This document shows, piece by piece, positions 47,949-59,689 of a stretch of 64,000 nt of DNA. A program made the translations under genes and the position numbers. Origin of the DNA: Flaveria trinervia (Eukaryota > Streptophyta > Magnoliopsida > Asterales > Asteraceae). The notes under the pieces are model-generated. The model did not search any database and was not told the origin of the DNA. It worked only from the letters and a program-made list of their open reading frames with translations. The stretch spans positions 38,865,940 to 38,929,939 of the forward strand of contig CM046458.1 in NCBI GenBank assembly GCA_025506515.1. Direction: 5' to 3'. Every line of letters begins with the position of its first letter. Within the stretch, counting starts at the first letter, position 1.

Positions 47949-48530
47949 GAGTACAAGCAGACATTCCTGTTATGAGTTTGTCCCCTTGTTCTCACACCTT
48001 TAGAAACATCTCCAATGATATTCTCAACTGAGAGAGTGTTATGAATCTTAGCCTAGGGATCATATCCAGTTGCATGGATAGATCCAAATTAGAGTAGGTA
48101 TGCTTAGGATTATGAACACTTGATCTGGCTGATGTCTCACACTCATTCAATGAGAACTAATTGAATGAAGGAGAGGCAGCATGAGTAGCATTTGGCTATG
48201 AAGCAGTATTAACGGTTGCTTGTTCCTCTAGATTGTTGTTTTCATTAGATGGGTGTTGTTTAAGTGTTTGAGTTAGCACTTGATGAGTTTTGAGGCTCAC
48301 TTTGTTCACACTGGTTAAAGCTCCACTAGTTTCTGAGACATCCACTCTTTCAGGGCTTCCATTTATGGGAGCATGATTTTCATCAACTCTTGGAGAACTT
48401 GGAAGAGGTCTGGGTAACTTAAACAGTTGATCATTATCAGAATTACTTTGAGTACCTGTTCTAGCTAAAACATTTTCACAAGAAGGTGTAGAATAGTCTG
48501 GAAACAAGTCTAATCAAGATATGGTCCAGT
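47949..48530 (-). pseudogene. Integrase C-terminal tail and hinge of element B
   Basis: A Ser/Pro/Asn-rich 103-codon frame (48507-48196) corresponds to the variable region between the integrase core and reverse transcriptase in copia elements. No motif; assigned from position. The last 250 bases towards reverse transcriptase are broken by stops. Confidence 0.55.
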
Positions 48531-49854
48531 CCATTCCTCCTACACAAAGAGTGTGCTCATTTAAAAATGTTGGAAGATTCCTCAAATTGTTGATTCTTAA
48601 TGTTATAATTCTATAGGCAATAGAGTTAGAGGAATATCCAACAAAGATAGTATCATCCAACTTTTTAGTAAATTTTACCAAATTGTCCTTTGAGTTAAGT
48701 ATGGTACACCTTCTGCCAAAGGACCTAAGAAAACCAATAAATGGTGGTTTATTGTTTCATAGCTCATAAAAGGTGTTTCCATGTGCTTTAACTATAAGAA
48801 CTATGTTCTGCAAATAGCATAGAGTACTGACTACCTCTGCCCAGAACGTTAGAGGCAACTTTAAATCAACTAACATGGTCCTAGCAGCCTCAATAAGTGT
48901 CCTATTGTCCTCTTAGCAACACCATTTTGTTGAGGAGTTTTAGGAGCACTATATTGTCTGACAATCCCTTTTGAGTTATAGAATGAATCAAGAACTTGAT
49001 TTTAAACTCATTCCCTTGGTCACTCATAATATATTTAACCTTATAATTAATTTGATTTTCTATTTTATAATAAAAGATTTTAAAGTTTTAGTAGCTTCAT
49101 CTTTAGTTCAAAAAAAATTTGCCTATGTGAATCTAGTAAAATCATCAACAATCATAAGGCAATATGATTTCCTTCCAATGCTCATTATACTTGTGGGACC
49201 AAATAGATCCATATGCAATAAGTGTAACAGAGTGGTGATAGAGTTAACTTCTTTGGATTTATGAGATACTCTGTGTTGCTTACTTTTCAGACATGCAATA
49301 CATTTATCTTTACCAAAAAGCTCCTTTTAAGGCACACCATGTACGAAGTTATATTCGACCAATTTATTCATGGTTTTAAAATTAACATGACATATTCGTT
49401 TATGCCATAGAGTTAACTCATCACCATTAACTTTATAAAGAAAGCATGATACTCCACCTATTAGGGAAGTTTTGTTCATATCACGCTTGTACATATCCTC
49501 TATCCTTGGAAATCTAAGAAGCACCAATTCTTAAGGAATTTTCATACCGAGTTTAAGAATAATGAACTCATGTTTTGTGAAAAGCATTTGGTGCTTATGG
49601 TTACAGAATTGAGAAACACTTAAAAGATTATGTTCAAGCTATTTGACAAATTCGACATTGTCAACCTTTAACTTACCATTGGATACACTACCTCTACCAT
49701 AAATGTATCCTCCGATTTCACCTCCAAAGTGAATAGTACGTCCATGAAAATGTTGAAATTGTTGAAGAATAGATCTGTTACCTATCATGTGCTTGGAGTA
49801 ACCACTAACTATAATCCATAAATTGTTATTTTTGTCATGCGGATGTCCCTTCAC
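48531..49854 (-). pseudogene. Protease and integrase of element B
   Basis: On the minus strand the protease core reads LWIIVSGYSKHMIG (about 49820-49780), with the catalytic Asp replaced by Val, so it could not cut. The pre-integrase domain follows at 49527-49290 (LWHKRICHVNFKTMNKL, then CIACLKSKQHR), with HMDLFGPTSIMSIGRK near 49215-49170. The core from 49150 to 48830 is shredded by stops, and the catalytic motifs are only partly readable (SSTKWCC-type sequence in place of PQQNGV; EAARTMLVDLKLPLTFWAEVV is intact near 48900-48840). The integrase C-terminal part runs to about 48540 (FIGFLRSFGRR, YSSNSIAYRI). Confidence 0.75.
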
Positions 49855-52481
49855 GTAAGGTGAAAAAGTTAGTTACTACTGGACACCCAAGCCTTGTTGG
49901 TCTTGGTTTTTGCAAAGTGGATGACATAATTGAACCAATGTGTATGCATGGGTGTTCAATAGCTGTGTGTGAAGAAGAGGTTTAGGCTGTAACATCTTGA
50001 CTGATCTTCCATTCCATCCCCTGGCTGATCAGTGTAGATGAGCTTGAGGAAAGTTGAATAGCGTGGCATACTTCCTAGGCTTCTTTCTTCTCGGAAGAAA
50101 CTTTCATCACCTTTTCATTCAAAGTAGTCCTTTTCTTGGATGGTTCCAAACAAGCTCTTTTGTTCTTTTTGAATTTTCTTTGACTTGTCTTCCAAAGCTA
50201 TATTCCTTTTGGAAGAAAGAGTTTCTATCGAAAGCAACTTTGCTTCAGAAACAAGCTTTCTTTTCCATAACACTTGAACCATGTGATAAGGTGCAAATAT
50301 GAAACCTTTTTTTGACTATTTCTTTCTTAACATTATTTGCATAATGTGTGCTACAAATATTGTAGTAATATCTTTAGCCATGTGCTTGTGTAGACCATAC
50401 ATTATGCCTTCAAAGTTAACTTTCATGGTGTGTAAAAACTATTATTCCTTGCTCTTCTTATCATCATCAATAGTCTTCCCCTTCAACTACTTATCCTTTA
50501 GTAGGATATGAGTGCTGGTACTACACTCTTCTCCTGAATCAGAGCTTCCAACCACTTGGAATCCAACTAAAATCAACACATCTTTTTGCGTTGGTTCTAT
50601 CTTCAACATGGACTTAGCCATTTTCTTTGCAACTTTTCTAGCTGCCTTAGCTTTGTTTCTTCTAGCTTTAATGCTTAGGGTTGATCATCACCGGTGGGAT
50701 GGGTTGTTTTATCTTATCCTTCCCTGTGATGGTCTCTATAGTTATATCATTCTCCTTCTCATGAGGTGGTGGGTCAATAGTTAGAACCTCTTGCTCTTCA
50801 GTCCCACATCTTGGTTGTATTATAAAATGAAAAGAATATGGTGGAGCTATTTCATTGGTTCCTAACCCACCTTTATTTTTATAATAGACCTTTGAGTGGG
50901 ACCATGATGCAATAATGGTTTGGAAGTTTTGCTATTCAATAGCATACTTCCTAGCTTTAGCCTCATCTATTACTAGATGGGATTGAGCCTAAGTCAATTT
51001 GGAAATTAAATCTTTCATTTAAGCCCTTTAATTGGAGTGTTCATGTTTTAAGAAGGACACAATTTTCTCTAACTTTTCAGTTTTCATTTTATAGTCAGAT
51101 CATGTCCTTTTAAAATCAAATTTAAGGATGTTTAAAGACTCAATATCATATTTGATTTCCATATTGTTGTCTTGATACAGTCTGGATTTAACAATACAAG
51201 TTGGAGTACAAAGGTGTTCAAATACCTTGTTGTTATCAGTTCTAGCCATAAGTGCTTGAGTTGGGGTCACATCATGCACCATGAAGCTCTAGTCAACCTC
51301 TTGAGCAGCAGTAGTTGTGTATTGTTCAGTTAACTTTCCAACAGCTTTAAGTGTGGTAGGATGTGTGGAGGCTTGAGTGGCTCCCAGATTGGATTTAGGA
51401 GCTTTGCATTTCCTGGAAAAGTGGCCTAGCTGGTTACAGTTGTAACACTTGGCCTTGGTTTTGTTAAACCCGAATTTGTTGTTGGTTGAGTTTTGGGGAA
51501 ATTTCCTTCCAGTTCTCTTAAAGAACTTCTTTGCTCTGTAAGTCAGAAGAGCCATTTGTTGGACAATATCCATATATACAATATCATCTAAAGTAAATCA
51601 TTCTAGATCACAAAGCAAACTGAAAATCACTAGAATGTCCAATTTCTTGAGACAAATGCACAGTTATCCCGAAAGAGACTTGACTGAGCCTGTAGAGACC
51701 TCGGTGTCTCGGGAATGTAATGTATCACCCAAAATAGCATGATAGTTGCTGGGAGTAAGTGATGTACCGTTAAGGATGGGGTCTTGAGTCTTAAGCAACC
51801 ATCAAAGCGTTGCTAGCATGAAGGCAGGAGGGTCTGCTCATTTAGGGGCCTCTTTAAATCTCCATCTCTACACAATGATGGTAAGAGTGTTCAAGTTCTC
51901 TGTCTTCTTGATAGAGATACAATAGAAAGTCCACTCATATGTAAGTGCACTTATGAATTTTCTTGAGAGATCTCTTTTCTCAAGAGTCGCTCCTATGGAC
52001 TGAAGTGATAAGTTAAGATCCATGTACCTGAAATATTGTTGGCTAAGAGTCTCTCCAGCAATGTAAGTGAAGTTTTCAGTTAATTCAAGGAATCTTTCTT
52101 TGACTCGTTTGAATCAAAGTACATTAATGACAAAGCATCAAAGAGTTCTTTGGCTGACTAGAAATGCTCAAAGCATACCATGATGGAGTTCGGTATGGTT
52201 GTAAGCTTCATAATCATATCTTTGCCATCAATGTCCATTTTCTTGAAGTCTTCGTCTGAGTAGTCATCAATAGCCTTTTCTATCTTGGCACAATTTCCAG
52301 CCGGTGCTCTCACTTTTGGCTGGTAAGGACAATGGGTGATAAATCTCCACATTTTGTTGTATTGATACCTAATGAATCATTGAATATGCTTGCACCAAGA
52401 TATAAAGTTATTAGGAGTGATAATAGGGGCTTTAGTCATTGCTACCATTTCAGATTCAGATGACTTCTCGTAGAGGGCCAT
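49855..52481 (-). pseudogene. gag and gag-pol linker of element B
   Basis: The start is at 52481 (MALYEKSSESEMVAMTKAPI). A first clean stretch at 52352-52158 has WRFITHCPYQPKVRAPAGNC and DYSDEDFKKMDIDGKDMIMKL. Gag core remnants (YIAGETLSQQYFRYMDLN-type sequence near 52060-52010) follow. The frame 51573-51289 opens with the QQMALLTYRAKKFF stretch and holds a complete zinc knuckle CYNCNQLGHFSRKC (about 51454-51413). The linker 51282-49860 is interrupted, with a basic and Leu-rich part (50800-50050) and a very degraded knuckle array near 50440-50300 (MYGLHKHMAKD). Stops occur throughout; inactive. Confidence 0.75.
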
Positions 52482-52557
52482 TTTGAGTGAGGTAAGTGTG
52501 TGAGTGATGAAATAACTTGATTTAGATGGTAAGATCTCACAATCAAGAGCCTAAGAA

Positions 52558-52569
52558 GCTCTAATAACA
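52558..52569 (-). promoter_or_regulatory. Decayed primer binding site of element B
   Basis: The minus strand reads TGTTATTAGAGC, three changes from TGGTATCAGAGC, at the right distance from the LTR remnant. Confidence 0.65.
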
Positions 52570-52571
52570 AT

Positions 52572-52652
52572 TTTAGGATCAAATATGGTCACTCAATAGA
52601 AGTGTTATCTCTCAAACTCACAAGGTCACACTTGGATTGGTGAAGCAGAGTC
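52572..52652 (-). repeat. 5' LTR remnant of element B
   Basis: Only about 81 bp remain, matching 40819-40899 (GTCACTCAA, TGTTATCTCTCAAACTCAC, GAAGCAGAGTC). Beyond 52652 the sequence changes to that leading into the gypsy fragment, so most of this LTR was removed. Confidence 0.75.
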
Positions 52653-52925
52653 GGTCAACAATTTTGGCTCAAATGTAATGCTTTTATTCATATTTAATTG
52701 TAATAACTTACTATTATGAAATTGTTTATCGAGTCTCAAACTCTAAGTGCTCACGAAATTTTTTGTTGACCTGTATTTGTGTGTTTTTAGATGATAACTA
52801 AGTGTGGTAGCCTTGGAATCAATCTTTTGTGCCTCTGGGCTTCAATGGAAGATTACATAATACAGATTTATCATCCAAGTCCATATGTGTAATCTTTACT
52901 TTTGTAACCTAACACAATGATGTAG
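52653..52925 (+). other. Leader-like sequence before the gypsy gag
   Basis: No coding region. It may be 5' LTR end or leader of the gypsy element, but no primer site is recognised. Confidence 0.35.
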
Positions 52926-53960
52926 AAAATGGAAGTTGTATTCGATATCAGTGAAGGTAAAAGAAAGAAAGGTTGCTCTTACAAGACCTTTGTGCCACAC
53001 AAGCCAAAGGATTCCAATGGAGATGAAGGCACAATGAGGATTTTTCATTGGATTGTGAAAATGGATGTTGTACTTGATATCAGCGACTACAAAGATGATT
53101 GCAAGGTTTGCTATGGTGTGTGTTCTTTCCAAGGCAAGGGCTTGACCTTGTGTAATATGTAAGTTCAAGTCCGAGGAAGAGAAAATGCTAAACAAAATGC
53201 CTTGGGATGAATTGAAGGCATTACTCATCAATGAATATTTCTCAAAAAGTAAAATACATAAGTAGAGTCTTAATTATAGAATCTGAGCATGCAAACTACA
53301 CCAATCGATTTCATGAGTTAGCCCGACTGGTTCCTTATTTGGTCAACCTAGAATCCAAGATGGTTGATGATTAGATTTTGAGCTTGGTACCCCGAATTCG
53401 CAGTCTGTCCACTCCAAGGATCCTACTAGTCTAAAAGATGTTATTTTATTAACACGAATAGTGACCGATGAAATGTTGAGATTAGGAACCCTTACCAAAG
53501 GGAGCTCCAACGACAAAAGGAAACTCATTGAGCGCTTAGGAAAAAGGAAGTATTCAAGGGGTGCATAAAAGAGGCACCAAGCCATCAAAAACTTTGTTGC
53601 AACCACTACCACTCCTAACACCAATGCTCTTGCTCTATAAGAACCAATGGTGGATATAAAAGGACTGAACCCAAGTGCAACAAATGTCCTTTCCATCATC
53701 AGGGCCCCTCCCTATTTGTGAAATACCAATAACAAGGGAATTCTACCAAGTATTTCCTAAAAGGAAACAACAACCTCCATAATCCCCTGACCGATAACAA
53801 CAACAACCATCAGTACCCAAACAACAGTGATGATAACAACCATAACAATAATCCAAGGGCATGTTTTGAATGTGGAAGGATAATTACTTCCACAAAATAT
53901 GCCATAAGTTGAACAAGAACCAAGCTAACATTCCTCGAGGATTATGCATCAAAATAACAA
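52926..53960 (+). pseudogene. Ty3/gypsy gag remnant
   Basis: The frame 52929-53162 carries SYKTFVPHKPKDSNGDEGT, a FHWIVKMDVVLDISDYKDDCKV stretch and CSFQGKGLTL, matching plant gypsy (Tekay/Del-like) gag. WDELKALLINEYFS (about 53208), NYTNRFHELARLVPYLV (about 53298) and VTDEMLRLGTLTKGS (about 53461) follow in changing frames. A Pro/Asn-rich region (53760-53850) leads to a zinc knuckle at 53858-53905 whose start (CFECGR) and end (FHKICHKL) are in different frames because of a one-base shift. Gag would form the particle. Fully decayed. Confidence 0.75.
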
Positions 53961-54844
53961 AGCCAGCAGGTCCCTAAAGTTGTGACGAGTATGTTCCTCC
54001 TTATAATCACTAAGCCTATGTTTTGTTCAATTCGGGTTCTCATTGCTGGTTTGTGTCAACTAAATTTGAATCCCTAATTTTCATAGAGTCGAATAACCCT
54101 AGCCACACCATACACAATAGCACCAGTTAATAGAAAGTTGATTGAAGCTAATAATATCATTTTGTGTAGGTCACTAAACCTAAATGACCACACTTTTGAA
54201 AAAGACCTCCTTTCCTTAGAACTTGGAAGTTTTGATGTTGTCATGGGAATGGATTAGTTATCCAATAACCAAATAGAGATTATCTGTCACAAGAGACTAT
54301 ACATACTCCACTTCCCAATGGTGAAGGCCTTACCATACACGGTAAGAAACCTAAATGAAACTCAAAAACATTTCATGTATTCAAGGACAAGTACCTAATG
54401 AAGTAGTGTCACACTTCCCTAGCCCATGTGGTGAAAAGAAACGAAGGAGAAAAGCATCCCAGATATTCCAATAGTGTGGGAACAACAAGAAGTGTTTCCC
54501 TAAGGTCTACTAGGATTGGCCCCCCATTCCAAATTGACATGATAACTTGAGTTGCACCAGTGGCGAAATGCAAAAGTTATCTACTTAGTTACAAGAACTA
54601 CTAGACAAAGTTCATTAAAAAAGTTTCTTAGGTTGGGGAGCTTAGGTCCTATTCGTCAAGAAGAGAAGAGGGTCCTTCAGAATGTGCCTCAGGCCTGACT
54701 ATTTAAGATGAGCCTCAATCGTCTAATCCTGAATGCACAAAGGGAAGCAATTTTGAGAAACAATCTAAAGAACGAACTTCAATGTGGAGCACAAAAGAAG
54801 CTAGAACATGCATCTGATAATGTAACACCTAGAATTTTAAAAGA
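53961..54844 (+). pseudogene. Ty3/gypsy protease and partial pol remnant
   Basis: It carries LLSLELGSFDVVMGMD then a stop and LSNNQIEIICHK (54203-54300), the back half of a gypsy aspartic protease; the DSG part near 54010-54060 is only a trace (QFGFSLLV in place of an IDSGASHSFV-type stretch). Reverse transcriptase is represented only by its start (54560-54690: STQLQELLDKVH, VLFVKKRRGSFRMC). It is followed immediately by NAQREAI...KKLEHASDN, which belongs much later, before integrase. So most of reverse transcriptase and RNase H is deleted. Cut at 54845 by element H. Confidence 0.65.
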
Positions 54845-55068
54845 TGTTGGAGCCTAGAAGATTAGCATTTAGTATTTAGATTTAGTTTGTGTCATAGTCT
54901 ATGGACTTATTTGTAACTATATGTTCCTAAACTTTCTTTTATTAGTATAAATAGGAATATGTGTATTTTGTGTAGGAGATGTTAAGAACTCTCCCATATT
55001 ATACTTTGTAATCCTTTGCTAATATCGATGAAACTTTATGTCAATTTTTCTTATATTTGAACCTATCA
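54845..55068 (+). repeat. 5' LTR of short-LTR copia element H
   Basis: A 224-bp LTR, TGTTGGAGCC at the start and CCTATCA at the end, with TATAAATA at 54946-54953 and a primer site two bases after its end. Small size suggests a different copia lineage from the others. It interrupts gypsy pol. Confidence 0.75.
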
Positions 55069-55070
55069 AA

Positions 55071-55083
55071 TGGTAACAGAGCC
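55071..55083 (+). promoter_or_regulatory. Primer binding site of element H
   Basis: TGGTAACAGAGCC, one base from the copia Met-tRNA site TGGTATCAGAGC. Confidence 0.75.
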
Positions 55084-55110
55084 TTTGGTTAAATGATTTG
55101 GAGCTTAAAA

Positions 55111-55144
55111 ATGACTTTTGAACCCCTTGAATCACTTGAATCTG
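55111..55144 (+). pseudogene. gag start of element H, truncated
   Basis: ATG 27 bases after the primer site opens MTFEPLESLES; after eleven codons it is cut by the LTR of element G. The start is plausible by position only. Confidence 0.5.
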
Positions 55145-55493
55145 TGTTTGATAGCAATTGTACAATTAATTATTTATTTCATTTGATTGGATCAAATGAA
55201 TAAATATGTGATGATTTGTAACATAATTCAATGAATTTCACACAAAGTAATCAAATCAAAACAAGATATCAATAAAATTCAGTTTTCATTCATATCAAGC
55301 TAAGACAATTACAGGTATGAAAAGCAGATTCGAATAACTTGTGTATTCGTTACTACATACCTACAATCTAAGCTATTTATACTGACAACAAAAGTAAAGG
55401 AACTAACAAAATTACAAAAATAGTCCCTATACTATTACAAAATATCAAAAGACAAATAAAGACAACATCTTAATCTTTTTAGAGCACTTAACA
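55145..55493 (-). repeat. 3' LTR of copia element G
   Basis: A 349-bp LTR, TGTTAAGTGC at the start and ATCAAACA at the end on the minus strand. TATAAATA is at 55374-55381 (minus). The purine tract AGGGGGAGTAT precedes it. It sits in the first codons of element H gag. Confidence 0.75.
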
Positions 55494-55508
55494 ATACTCC
55501 CCCTAAGA
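55494..55508 (-). promoter_or_regulatory. Polypurine tract of element G
   Basis: The minus strand reads CTTAGGGGGAGTAT directly before TGTTAAG. Confidence 0.7.
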
Positions 55509-55659
55509 TTTACATGGTCTTTAGTCTTCAAAATCTTCAAGCTTGACTGCTGACTCTATCTTCAATTCTATCTTCAACCTTGACTTCATCATTCAAAGAA
55601 ATCTGCTGATTCTTCTTTGACTTTGAACATAGGCTTCTGTTTGTACGTTGCTAACTCTT

Positions 55660-58600
55660 TCAAAGCTTTTGATATAGCAGACTTGAATTTACTTGCAATA
55701 ATGCCTTGTTCTGGTTTAGCTTCATTTGTTTTAATCTCCATCTTGTCCATTCTTTCCAATGTATCTTTTGAAAGACATGAATATCAATGTTTGCATATAA
55801 CTCAATAGGTTTATTACTTTCCTTTGAGTACACTTCTAAGACCCATTTTCTTGATATTCTCATGAATTCAATATCTTTAATATCTTTCTTAACAATGTTG
55901 GCATACGCAAGTGCTTTTCTCAAAGAAATCCTTTCCATGCCAGCGTTCATCACATTGATAATAGAAATAAAATATTTCTTGTCTTGCTCAGCCACTTCAG
56001 GAGAAACCTTCTCAAATTTTTGTATTGAAAAAAATGAGATATAACTTGGATGTAACAATTTTAGCTCAAAAACTCCAGATAAAGTAATCATGTCCTCATC
56101 CCATCTTTCTAGATTTCGGACTAACTTTAGCTCAAATGTCTCAGTGTTGTAAAACCATGTGAGAATTGGCTTTGAGTTTTGATTACCATCAATCACTTTA
56201 AGTCCTGGAGTTGTAACTTTTTCAAAGTATTTATCAAAAAATTCTATCAACGAATGTTCTTCTTCTCATTGAACTACCTTAAGTTTCGTGTTTTTCTTCA
56301 AACTAACAAAGTACTCCTTGTCTTCTTGATCACATCTTGTGTTATGAAATTACTTGATCTATCCAATCCATGTCTTAATAATTCTACAAACATCTTCCCA
56401 CGTTTTGCATCAGTTGGATTGATCAGAGGTAGTCTATTTAGCTCTTTTAAGTCTTGCATCGGAAGTTTTATGATACTAGAGTAAAAATGATAAACGTCAC
56501 ATACAGCATTTACTCTCTTTATCAAGAAGGCATCAACACTTCGTCATACTTCCATGCAATTATCTTTACTTGGTTTGTAAAATCTGGAGTAATCATTGCA
56601 TTCAACAATTTAGCAACCGATTGTCCTTTCTGCAATATATTCTTACTAAATCTCCTATTGTTCTTGAACTATCGAGAATATTGCTTTGATCGATGCTTTA
56701 TAGGTTTGTCTTTCAGGATCAGCAATTATTTCCATCAATTCTTTTCTATGTGTGTGAGCATCATCAAGTCTTGACATTTGTTTTATTTCTTGAGGCTTCA
56801 ACATTCTTGTTCTTTTTGTTATCTCAAGATACTAGGGTTATTGTATCCAGCACTATCATCATCTTCATTTGTTTCTCAGTTTCTTGAAAGCTTCTCACAA
56901 GATTTCTCAGAGATACAGATTGTAATCTCTTCAGCTTCCTCCACGGAATTTCTAGCTTGCAACCATGATCTAAGAGCAGGAATACTCATATCATCAGGAT
57001 CAGGATGGTGCAGCTCAAAACTAGACAGTTCTTCTACATTTATAACCTCCTTTGTTCTTATCCATTCACCATGCCCAACCACTATCTCATTTGGATCTAT
57101 TGAAGCAACTGACTCTGCATAGATGCATTTCTCGTATTCATCATTAATTTGAGAAACAGTCAGTCCATCCAAATACACTATATTGTATTTCATGTTCACA
57201 AGGTAGTTATATTTTTCTTCAAAATCCTGTGGTACTTCATCTTGTTCTTGTATAGTTCTTGTGAAGAAAATGTGACACAAATGCAGCTTCATCAATGTCT
57301 TCATTCTCAAGACTTCATCATCATACCATCATCGTTATATACTTCTTCAATATCATCTAGAGCATCAATCTGTTCTTGAACATTTTTCTCTTCAACCAAT
57401 TCTTCAGTTCTTTGAATTTTAGAAGAAGATTCAGTCTGATCAACTTCTTCTAATTCATTTACTTTCCTTTGCCTTTTCTTTGTTCAAGATTTCTTCAATT
57501 TGCACCTCAGTACTAATTACATGTACTGTAGATATAGCTTTCTGAGTTTCTCTTTCCTTTATCAATTCAGCTTTAAGATTTTCATTTTCTTCAGATAGCT
57601 TCTTGAATTTCTCCTCAAGACTATCATAATCTTTAATCATGACTTCAAAGTTCTTTATCACATCTTCTTTATCTTGGGCAAAACTAATAATCTTTTCATC
57701 TTTGAACACAATTTCTTCAGACAACTTCAAATTTTCATCTTTGAGCTTTTGAATTTCTTTTTCACAAGCATTGATTATCTCTTTCATTCTTTCATTTTCA
57801 ACTTTCAACTTTTCAATCTCCTTTTCTTTGTTTACATTTTCTTCTTTCGTTTTTAATCACATCAACTTCAACTATTTCCTCTGTTTGTATAGACACATTG
57901 TGTGACATACTAAGGAATTTCTTTTGCTCCTTCATTTTCATCTATTTCAAATACTGGATTGAATGAAATATCATTGATAAAATCAGAATTAGATGTTTCA
58001 TTTTGAGAATTCCTTTCTGTTACAGCTTCCTCACATTTTCTTCAATCATAGCCTGTGTCTCATTTTTAGTATTTTCAACATTCCCTTCTTCATTTCCTTC
58101 TTGAATTACTTCAGTGATATTATCATTTTCATCATCATCATCTCATCACTTTCTTCACTTGATAAAGTTTCAGACATATCCTCATCACTTTCTTTATCAA
58201 CTTCTACATCTTCAATCAGATCATTCGGATCTATTGGTTCTTCTTCTTCAGTTAGATGAAAGTGTGGCTGAGTAATATCAACTTCATCCATAGATACATT
58301 TCTCATATATAACAAAACTGGAATGTTTTGAGCACCGTTATCATTGCCAGTCTTTGTACACACTCTCTGACATGTGCTCTAACTGAATTCTATCACCAAT
58401 AACTTCAGCAGCATACAAATCTGGATTTGCATCATTAATGAGAAGTTGAAGAAATCTTGGGTACATCAGATACTTATGCCTCACTCCTCTTTCCAGATTA
58501 AAAATAAATCCATTCATTATCCACTTAGCCATATTGAATCTCCTGTTAGTGGATAGGCTACAATTGGAGATGCAATGTCAACAGGGAATGAATCCCAACC

Positions 58601-59056
58601 CGCACTTCTTTTTGACATACAATGTTGAAATATGTAGCATAAAAGCTTCCAATGTTTAAATACACGAGCTCTGAAAAACTGTTTCTTCGGAAAGATCTGG
58701 ATGACCCATCGTAGAAAAACTTCTCTACATTCATTAAATGTATATTCAGATAAATCTTCAGGATCATTATCTCCCAGTCTTAGAGCTTGTCTAATTGCTT
58801 CTTCAGAAACTTCAATCATTCTTTCTGAAGTAATGAAGGCTATTAAAACTTTGTTTTCTTGATCATCTCTTTCAACTTTTGCAGTTCTCCAGAATATTTT
58901 AATCATTCTTCCATTAATCATGGGGCTTGCACACATAGCATAAACATTTTGTTCTGAGTAAAAATCTGATAATATCATCATATCCAGTAGCTTCTCTATT
59001 TTCATCATCTAAAATGCAGCTACATTATGCTTTGGCTCAAATTTTAAATCTGCCAT
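55660..59056 (-). pseudogene. Extra ORF of element G
   Basis: The best-kept copy, about 3.4 kb. It opens MADLKFEPKHNVAAF at 59056, then a TAG at codon 16 (59011-59009), then runs 163 codons in the same frame to 58517. That part has SEEAIRQALRLGD (about 58810-58770) and the domain HWKLLCYIFQHCMSKRSAGWD; a frameshift near 58530 leads on to KWIMNGFIFNLERG and KYLMYPRFLQLLIN (58520-58440). An acidic stretch (58260-58110), a 117-codon coiled coil (57808-57455, Lys/Glu/Leu heptads) and a 144-codon frame (57310-56876) follow, then LPLINPTDAKRGKMFVELL (56435-56380) and the 196-codon C-terminal frame (56250-55660: PILTWFYNTETFELKL, compare PIVRWEY in D). No membrane segment or signal peptide is seen, which speaks against a classical envelope. 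Function unknown. Confidence 0.75.
57455..57808 (-). pseudogene. Coiled-coil segment of the element G extra ORF
   Basis: 117 open codons made almost only of Lys, Glu, Asp, Ile and Leu in heptad-like order (EIQKLKDENLKLSEEI, SLEEKFKKLSEENENLKAEL). A long parallel coiled coil is likely and suggests self-association. It lies between the conserved N-terminal domain and the C-terminal block. Confidence 0.7.
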
Positions 59057-59689
59057 CTGCAAAATAACAAAAGTATTATGAGAACATTGAATATTGATTA
59101 ATGAAATGTATTTCTACATATGACTTTTGATTTTGGCTTTTTAATTTAACCTTTTTATTTTTACTTTTGAATTAAGATTTCAAATTGTAAAACATTAATC
59201 TTTATTCATTTTGAATTTGTTATTTAACATTTCAATTTTGATTTAATTTTAATTTTTTTTTATATTTTTGTTCAAAAAATGACTGTCTGTTCATCTTCTT
59301 CTTTTCGACTATGAACGTCTGAGTTCATCATCAACAGATCTTTTTCACTTTTAGATTAAACATAATACATCAACAGCCTCGCAAATCAGTTCTTATCAAT
59401 AATCCAACATCAATTTTTGATATGATACTCATTTGATCATATAAACTTGGATTATATTGTTCGAACGCCCAATAGCATTCAACCGTCTCTTTCAAATCAC
59501 TGATTTAATCCAAAATTTATGTATTTGAATCACAACTTACATTTATATATCCAATGAATGTATACTCAAAGGATTTGATTGATTTCAGATGAAATAAGTT
59601 GTGTTATGCTTGACAGACGTAGTTCAAGGGTTTTGGTTCTGTGAATTTTGACAAGTGAATGAGAAATACGCATAAGTGTTCAACATATA

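Noticed and set aside
53343..53699. 118-codon minus-strand frame
   Set aside because: Shadow of the plus-strand gypsy gag, whose motifs (HELARLVPYLV, DEMLRLGTLTKGS) are clear.
55617..57122. Series of plus-strand frames of 60-114 codons
   Set aside because: Opposite-strand shadows of the element G extra ORF; rich in Phe/Ser/Leu as expected from reading Lys/Glu-rich coding in reverse.
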